Source of the DNA: Solen grandis | Taxonomy: Eukaryota; Mollusca; Bivalvia; Adapedonta; Solenidae | Assembly (NCBI GenBank): GCA_021229015.1 | Contig: CM037795.1 | Span: forward strand, 19,654,378-19,718,377 | Direction of reading: 5' to 3' | Length of the DNA: 64,000 nt | Shown: positions 58,410-64,000 of the stretch, one piece after another | Numbering within the stretch: position 1 is the stretch's first letter | Layout: each line of letters starts with the position of its first letter | Program-made: the position numbers and the translations under genes | The notes under the pieces: model-generated | Databases searched by the model: none | What the model was told of the DNA's origin: nothing | Seen by the model: the letters and a program-made list of their open reading frames with translations, nothing else

Positions 58410-58873
58410 CTGTAAATAGAATATAACAAAAATATTAAAAAATTTAAAAAAAAAATATTGGAAAAATCTCCTTTAAAGTCTGAATTGTACCGTGAAAGGA
58501 AAAATGGTTGTCTGTTCAGACATTTCAATTTCAGGAGCATGAAATCTTTCCAAAGTCAATATTTCTGATTTTTTTATTCATGTATAAGGGTAAATTACTC
58601 TATATACTAATATAAATCATCATTAGGTTTATTTAGTCCCATGAGTATGAAAAGTCTGTCACTTTGTGATATTTTTTAGTTGGGACAAATTTAAGCGACA
58701 GAAAGAAAATATAAAAAAGCAATGGCATATTACATAGGATTGAACTGTTATAGTGATTCATTATTCTAATAATAATGTATACATCAAATGTCATATTTGG
58801 TCATATTCACCAAATAGTTCATATTTGCTGTTTAGTCATATTGCACTAGAACCCGACATAGCAACTCTATTGA
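58410..58873. other. Non-coding stretch upstream of the minus-strand exon
   Basis: Probably a 5' intron of the same gene, as the exon has an acceptor upstream of its ATG. No upstream exon was found. Confidence 0.35.
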
Positions 58874-59017
58874 ACTGGCACCAGAGCTTCAATTCGTTAC
58901 AACGATTTTTGTTTCTCTCTCTCTGTTAAATTTATAACAATGAACAACGCACGAAAACAATTTTTAGGGTTATTTTATTAATATTTTATATCAACAAATT
59001 GAAGCTCTGGTGCCAGT
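58874..59017. repeat. 144-bp inverted-repeat element
   Basis: The 21-base arm starting ACTGGCACCAGAGCTTCAAT (58874-58894) has its exact reverse complement at 58997-59017. The 102-bp centre is unrelated AT-rich sequence. It is MITE-like. Confidence 0.85.
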
Positions 59018-61040
59018 GCTCAATTGCTTCAAACATATATTTATGCAATTAAAGACCCTTATAAATTAGACCTCCTCCTTTTATCCAAAGACTGTGGTTC
59101 AGTGAACATGTTATTCATCAATGTTCACCAGGCAATAACATTGGAAGACTTCTGCATCTGCTGTTTAACAATCATTTATTTTAGATATTTGGCACATGTA
59201 TTCTCTCAAATGTAAATGCAATTTATTAATATATTACTTAAACAAACGACTGAAAATATTCAAGGCTGTGAGGAGTGTATTAAAAATAAGGAGAAGATGA
59301 ACAGTTTAATGTGTCTATTTGATATGCAAATATCGATCGCTAGTCGAATTTGAAGCTCAGGAAAATTTGCTGACCAACACAGGTCGAAAAATTCATTAGT
59401 TATAATCTGACCTTAATATACAAAAGTAATGCACCTGATTGTAAATTTACTTTCCAAACAACAAATAATCTATTTACGACGTACCTGTTGTCCCAATTCG
59501 AACTTCGAAGTTTAAATGGTCAAATTCTAGGACGCTGGATTTCGTTTATCATCGGTTTTTATCGGCGGTCACATCGGTGCAGCGTTTCATTTCTATAATT
59601 GTCGACATATATCACGAAATAGGAATTAATCGTTTTTATTAATAATAATTATCATAGTTATGTTTGAATACAATGTTTTTTTTCCTCTGAAACAAGGGAA
59701 GTAACCTTTGTGATATCGTGTAATGAGTATGTATAACTTCAGGCCCGGGGGGGGGGGGGGGGGCAAAATTTGATTGCCTAGTGGGTGTGAGTGCAAGGGG
59801 AGTCGGTTTTTAGTGTGACGGAGATGCATTCTGAAGGGTATCTGGGGGTAAATCTGAAAAGTGAAGGGGGTTTTTTTTGTTGCTTTTTTTTTAACTTGAA
59901 GACCATGGATCTAATGCCTAGGTCTCACTGGAGAATGTGGAAATACACAAATTTTCTCCCGATGGCATCAGATGTTTGAGGCAAAAAGACGGAGCAGTCC
60001 CATGAAAAGCTTCGGGATTGGTGCGTTGAACGCTCACTGATGTTTCGGTTATGGTACAATGACCTTGTATTATCAGGGATGGCTCCCGATGCTCGGGACA
60101 ATCAGTGACAAAACAAAACCATATTCAGTAATAAAAGATGTTGATATTTAATATAAAATCTTCAATAACTGATTATATACCTGGATTTGATTTGAATTCG
60201 TGATCATGCATAATCTACATACATCCCAAAACATGGATTGTCTTAGACTATGGCAGATTGAAATTTTCGAATTCTTCCATTTCGTTTTAATTTTTTTTTT
60301 ATAAATTTAAAATACAACAGGGTGTCTTTATTAACAGACCGTGAATACACTTACATTTTAAATTTATTTTTTAGGTAAATATTTAAGATTAATTTCATAA
60401 AAATAATACTTATGTTATACTTAGTTATGTAAAAATAGTAAAGCTGATGACATTTAGAAACAAAAACCATTTCTGATTAAGTTTAATTTGCATGGGTAGC
60501 GATAGGTATGCATCTATTCTGCAGGATACTAAGATCTTTTTGCTATAGTTGAAATAAATAATTACCTTTTTCAAAAACGAAATCGGCAATTTTCGATCGA
60601 AAGTTCATCAACCTGCCGACAGCTAAATAGCCCGCTTTTAATACAAAATATAAAACTTTATACATGTAGAGAAAAGTGAATTAAAAATTTCGTTGAGTAG
60701 CTTTACTCAAAGTAGTTTTTTTTCTTCTCCTTCTTTTTTTCGTTAATTCCTTTGGGCTCTAGTAAAATTGTTTAGATGCTAATTACATTTTAATTTCCAG
60801 CTTAGATGTTATTTTTAGCGGCTAATTTTATGCTTAACTATTTTACGCTATTTGTCTAGAATAGTTTATATAGTTGTAACTGATACAAACTTTTGGTACT
60901 TGCCTATTTTTCCCAATTGTTAGATCGCTCGGCAGACGACATTTAAATTTCTCTCAATCAGTGAACGTGTCCGCAGTACCCTAAACACACGCTTATCACA
61001 CAGTCATGGACGACTGTCAATGCGGATTACCTACACATTA
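59018..61040. other. Non-coding stretch with an R4-related fragment
   Basis: At about 59740-59870, after a G-run, the words GGAGATGCATTCTGAAGGGT and ATCTGGGGGTAAAT are the reverse complement of a block in repeat R4 (near 21715 and 52435). No gene was found. Confidence 0.45.
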
Positions 61041-62767
61041 AGGGGTGTCCCCACTTTGCCAACTGTCGTTATTTTGATGCATGTACTAAAATGAGAGTTG
61101 GCAAAATGAGAATTTGGTCAGGTGGTGAAAAGGTGTTAAATGCGTGCGGTGTCATATTAAAAAACACTGTTACGATTTTCAACATGGAAATAATTCTGTC
61201 AATGTGCAAGTTGTATATAATATACAAATATGATCAAGTTGATAAGTATAATTAAGTGATAAATTTTATTAATTTTCAATCAATCTTATCATTTTTTCAC
61301 ACTTACCCACCTACAGGTCTTTGATATATGTCCCCTTTGTGCCACCGTATGTGTTTAAACAGTGCACACTTTTTAAAGGTAAATAATCATTAAATGATAT
61401 TTTTATCAAGTTTCAAATTTGCGTGATTTCATGCGAGATATTCATTTTGACAATTATGTTTATCTTTCCGTTGGCAGAAACATGTAGCAAGTACTGTTGA
61501 CTACTTGATTTGTAAATTGATATTACTGAATTCTCAGATCTTTGCCCTATTCATTTCAGCAAGCTATATACAAAAATGTACCTACTAATCATAACAATAC
61601 CATTGAAAAAAAATATTGGATGAATCCAAGAGGGATAGCTTCTTAAAAAGTGTTGAAAAATTAACACCAAGATCTCTCAGTTTAAATGAAAGATTGAAAT
61701 CAGAAAGATGTTCTATTGATGAATGTATTTCTGTATGTCTTTTTTTTTTTTAATTAAATTTATTTTATAATATATTATTATAATTGTTTTGTACAACGGT
61801 AATGAGGCATTAAACATAAGTCTAGTTGGTTTGATAAGATAACTTTAAACATGATATTTTCAATGATTTAACAGTAATAAATGTGTTGAAAATTAGTCAT
61901 GACTGCTAGAAATAATTCAAGAAAACTAAATGAGGAACAAATGCCATATATTATTATTAAGAAAAATATAAGCTTACAACAGTGAGTAAGAGTCAAAAAA
62001 AATGTTTGAAATATATTTAAAAAAAATCAAAATCTTAATGTGATGTAAATATATCCTAGTCAGTACTTCGTGTGATAACTGATTTTACATCGATCAGATG
62101 AGCTGCCCTATTTCCATACACGAAATTTCGAAAAAAATAATGAAACTTCGAACAGTCATAAATCATGTGATTATGATAATAATGTGGCTGTTTTTTTTTT
62201 ATTCATGCAAATGGGTTTATTTTATCATAATTGTGTACACTATTCAATATAAATATTCGATAACAGTGTTTATCCCAAATCATGGACGAAAGGGGTTATT
62301 GTGTCTATATATAAAAAGGTGATAAAAATGACGTGGAAAAATTACTGTTACTGTTTGACTTGATTAATATATGGTGTAAATGATGTTTTTAATAAATGTC
62401 AATTAATTGTTATTATCTGTATGTTTGCTTGTTGTTGTTTTTTTTTATCTATTATGATAATGAAATAGTAAAAAAATCTTAGCATTGTTGTGTTTCCATA
62501 TGTTCTCTTTCAGAACTCTTTGAAGATAGAATAACTGACACAATAAGTAAAAAGATTTTATTTTGATCATATTATCTGTATGGCACTGATTAAATGGTCA
62601 GAGTAAACTGTATAGGGAACATTGTAAAGTATCACCGACAAAATTGACTGCTTGTAGGTAACCTTCAGTCAACAATTTGAAATTTGGCAAAGTGAGACTA
62701 GTAAAAGGTGTGATGTTGGCAAAATGGGAACAAACCCACATTAACAGCAGGGGGCCAAAAGGGTGTC
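61041..62767. other. AT-rich non-coding stretch
   Basis: A word CCCACTTTGCCAACTGTC near 61050 resembles the hairpin arm at 62768, hinting at a decayed relationship. No exon. Confidence 0.35.
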
Positions 62768-62825
62768 TTCCCAACTGTCCCACTTTTATATAAAACAGTA
62801 AAAATCAAGGTGGGACAGTTGGGAA
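62768..62825. repeat. Perfect 16-bp inverted repeat near the MULE gene
   Basis: TTCCCAACTGTCCCAC (62768-62783) is exactly complementary to 62810-62825 around an AT-rich loop. It lies about 300 bp beyond the 3' end of the transposase gene and could be part of that element's terminal sequence. Confidence 0.7.
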
Positions 62826-63042
62826 TCATGCTTAATTGGATAACAATAGACTGTCATGGATGAGTGACTATAGTCTTTTTAATTTTTGTCTTATTGTCTT
62901 ATATAATATTGCATTATATTTATAATAAGTTAAAATTTTTAATAAGTATTTAATTTTTTTAAATTTATTTTTTATTTTATTATTTTTAATTTGTGACATA
63001 ACAAATCAAATAAAGACAGGGCTATATTCGGATGTGGTACAA

Positions 63043-63048
63043 TTTATT
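63043..63048 (-). promoter_or_regulatory. Polyadenylation signal AATAAA for the MULE gene
   Basis: AATAAA on the minus strand, about 80 bases past the stop codon of the transposase. Confidence 0.4.
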
Positions 63049-63128
63049 GTATTTTGTTTTAATTTGAAAACAAGCATTTCATTTAAACAACTGTGACATT
63101 CCACCCTACTGATCTGTTCTATACAGAG

Positions 63129-64000
63129 TTACTCGTCAAACCGAATCAAATGCGATGCACAATCGGCATACTCCATCACAGTGATTTCTTCAGCCATGTA
63201 CTTGTGTTTCAGGGCAGACAGTCTCTGTTCAAGTTGTCGGTATTTCCTCCTCTTCTTTTCTCTCACTCCTCCGGCACTGTGCTGAAGAATTTTGATAGCA
63301 TTGGCAGCTTCAATCCTTTGTATTGTTTCCAAGAACTTGTAAATGTTCGGATGTGACTGTCTCATACTTTTCTTTAGTTTGTTGTGCCAGCCTTCCAAGT
63401 TGTTTGTTGTTCTTGGTCCTTCTGTCTCGAAATGGTTCCAGTTGTCCTTGTCTCCCTCAACCCAATGTTCAGTGACATAGTCTGTGAACCTTGAAACATC
63501 CACTGGAATCTCTGCATTTTCAGCATCCGTCAGTGCGACAAACCACACATCTTCAACATGTTGTATGGGGACTAGAGGCAGAACTGCAGCTCTTCTTCCT
63601 AGTTTCTTAAAGTCCTCATTCTCAGAATACAGTCCAACTAAGCCAAGCTTCTGTATCTTCCGCCAAACACACTGTGTGTAATGAAAAAAACACCCTTTCA
63701 CATTCACATTTGGAAACACTCTGCGAGCTGCCTGCTTGGTTGCTGCCTCAAAGTCTATCAGGAGTGTGTCTGGTCCCAGTTCCATTCCTATTTCCCTGCA
63801 TTTCTGTTGAAGATGTTGAAAAAGTCTGCAGTAAATCCTTTCACTTTTTCCAGGCAGAAGGGCAAACACTAACGGATACATGTGTCCATCAATATATCCA
63901 TGGAGTGTGTAGACCTGGCTGAATATGTCTGGGCACACATAAAATGTTCCGTCTCCATATATGGTTGGGTTCTGTGCCAGATGCTGGAGATTTGTTCTTG
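63129..64000 (-). CDS. MULE-family transposase, 5' end beyond the window
   Basis: The frame is open from the right edge to TAA at 63131-63129; 290 codons are visible. Near the edge it reads YGDGTFYVCPDIFSQVYTLH, the MULE transposase signature with the first catalytic Asp (codon 63953-63951). A second Asp lies in LLIDFEAA (about 63755), followed by KGCFFHYTQCVWRKI, a conserved Cys/His stretch of this family. The third acidic residue is Glu in TTNNLEGWHNKLK (about 63395). All three DDE positions are present and the frame is unbroken, so this copy may be intact over this stretch. It ends in a basic coiled tail (VREKKRRKYRQLEQRL). Family function (established): cut-and-paste transposition of Mutator-like elements. 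The N-terminal zinc-binding part (often FLYWCH or WRKY-like) would lie to the right. The high GC relative to its surroundings fits a recently arrived element. Confidence 0.88.
   Translation of the reverse strand, partial: RTNLQHLAQNPTIYGDGTFYVCPDIFSQVYTLHGYIDGHMYPLVFALLPGKSERIYCRLFQHLQQKCREIGMELGPDTLLIDFEAATKQAARRVFPNVNVKGCFFHYTQCVWRKIQKLGLVGLYSENEDFKKLGRRAAVLPLVPIQHVEDVWFVALTDAENAEIPVDVSRFTDYVTEHWVEGDKDNWNHFETEGPRTTNNLEGWHNKLKKSMRQSHPNIYKFLETIQRIEAANAIKILQHSAGGVREKKRRKYRQLEQRLSALKHKYMAEEITVMEYADCASHLIRFDE

Overview
The window is AT-rich, repeat-dense eukaryotic DNA with few exons: spliced genes with GT/AG introns, tRNA-headed SINEs, foldback MITEs, minisatellites and a 100-N scaffold gap. 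The repeat vocabulary (AACAAG-hairpin...CTAA elements, the 240-bp AACCCTTTCCCTCAT hairpin MITE, tRNA-headed SINEs) resembles marine bivalve mollusc genomes. That attribution is inference from pattern; nothing here fixes the species.

The best-supported host gene is on the + strand at 22570-25671. It has two visible coding exons joined by an intron whose phases match (23635-24436). The product is about 758 aa: an acidic start and a short N-terminal block reminiscent of AZI2/NAP1, a long coiled coil, a disordered Ser/Arg/Pro region with three YEN motifs, and two C-terminal zinc fingers. The first finger is NEMO/optineurin-like (C2HC) and the second TANK/TAX1BP1-like (C2H2). It looks like an invertebrate relative of the TBK1/IKK-epsilon adaptors. 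One apparent one-base frameshift lies at about 23401-23410.

On the - strand there is the terminal exon of a methionine-R-sulfoxide reductase B gene (49136-49237), a 5' coding exon of an unidentified gene (58258-58409), and a 3'-partial MULE-family transposase running off the right edge (63129-64000). Three small + strand exon candidates (31179-31229, 35764-35952, 52832-52912) are open and flanked by splice signals but not recognised.

Layout: 1-9.5 kb is intergenic and TE-rich. It holds a TIR-bounded element carrying a small single-exon gene, a 169-bp palindrome, a PIF/Harbinger-like deletion derivative, a 434-bp foldback and a duplication around a MITE. 9.56-12.67 kb is a 38-bp minisatellite of about 80 copies. 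12.8-22 kb holds SINEs and other repeats. 22.5-25.7 kb is the adaptor gene. 26-48 kb is mostly featureless AT-rich DNA with several composite non-autonomous elements. 49-50 kb is the MsrB exon, a 32-bp minisatellite and the gap. 50-64 kb is repeats, the orphan exons and the MULE.

The most unusual pattern is structural. At least three sequence-unrelated repeat families (A, B, D) share one architecture: AACAAG, a short perfect hairpin, an 'address' word, a core often made of tandem units, a GAC/GACGG-rich tract, the reverse complement of the address, and CTAA. Two more families (C, E) share parts of it. This suggests one mobilising machinery, possibly Helitron/Helentron-like.
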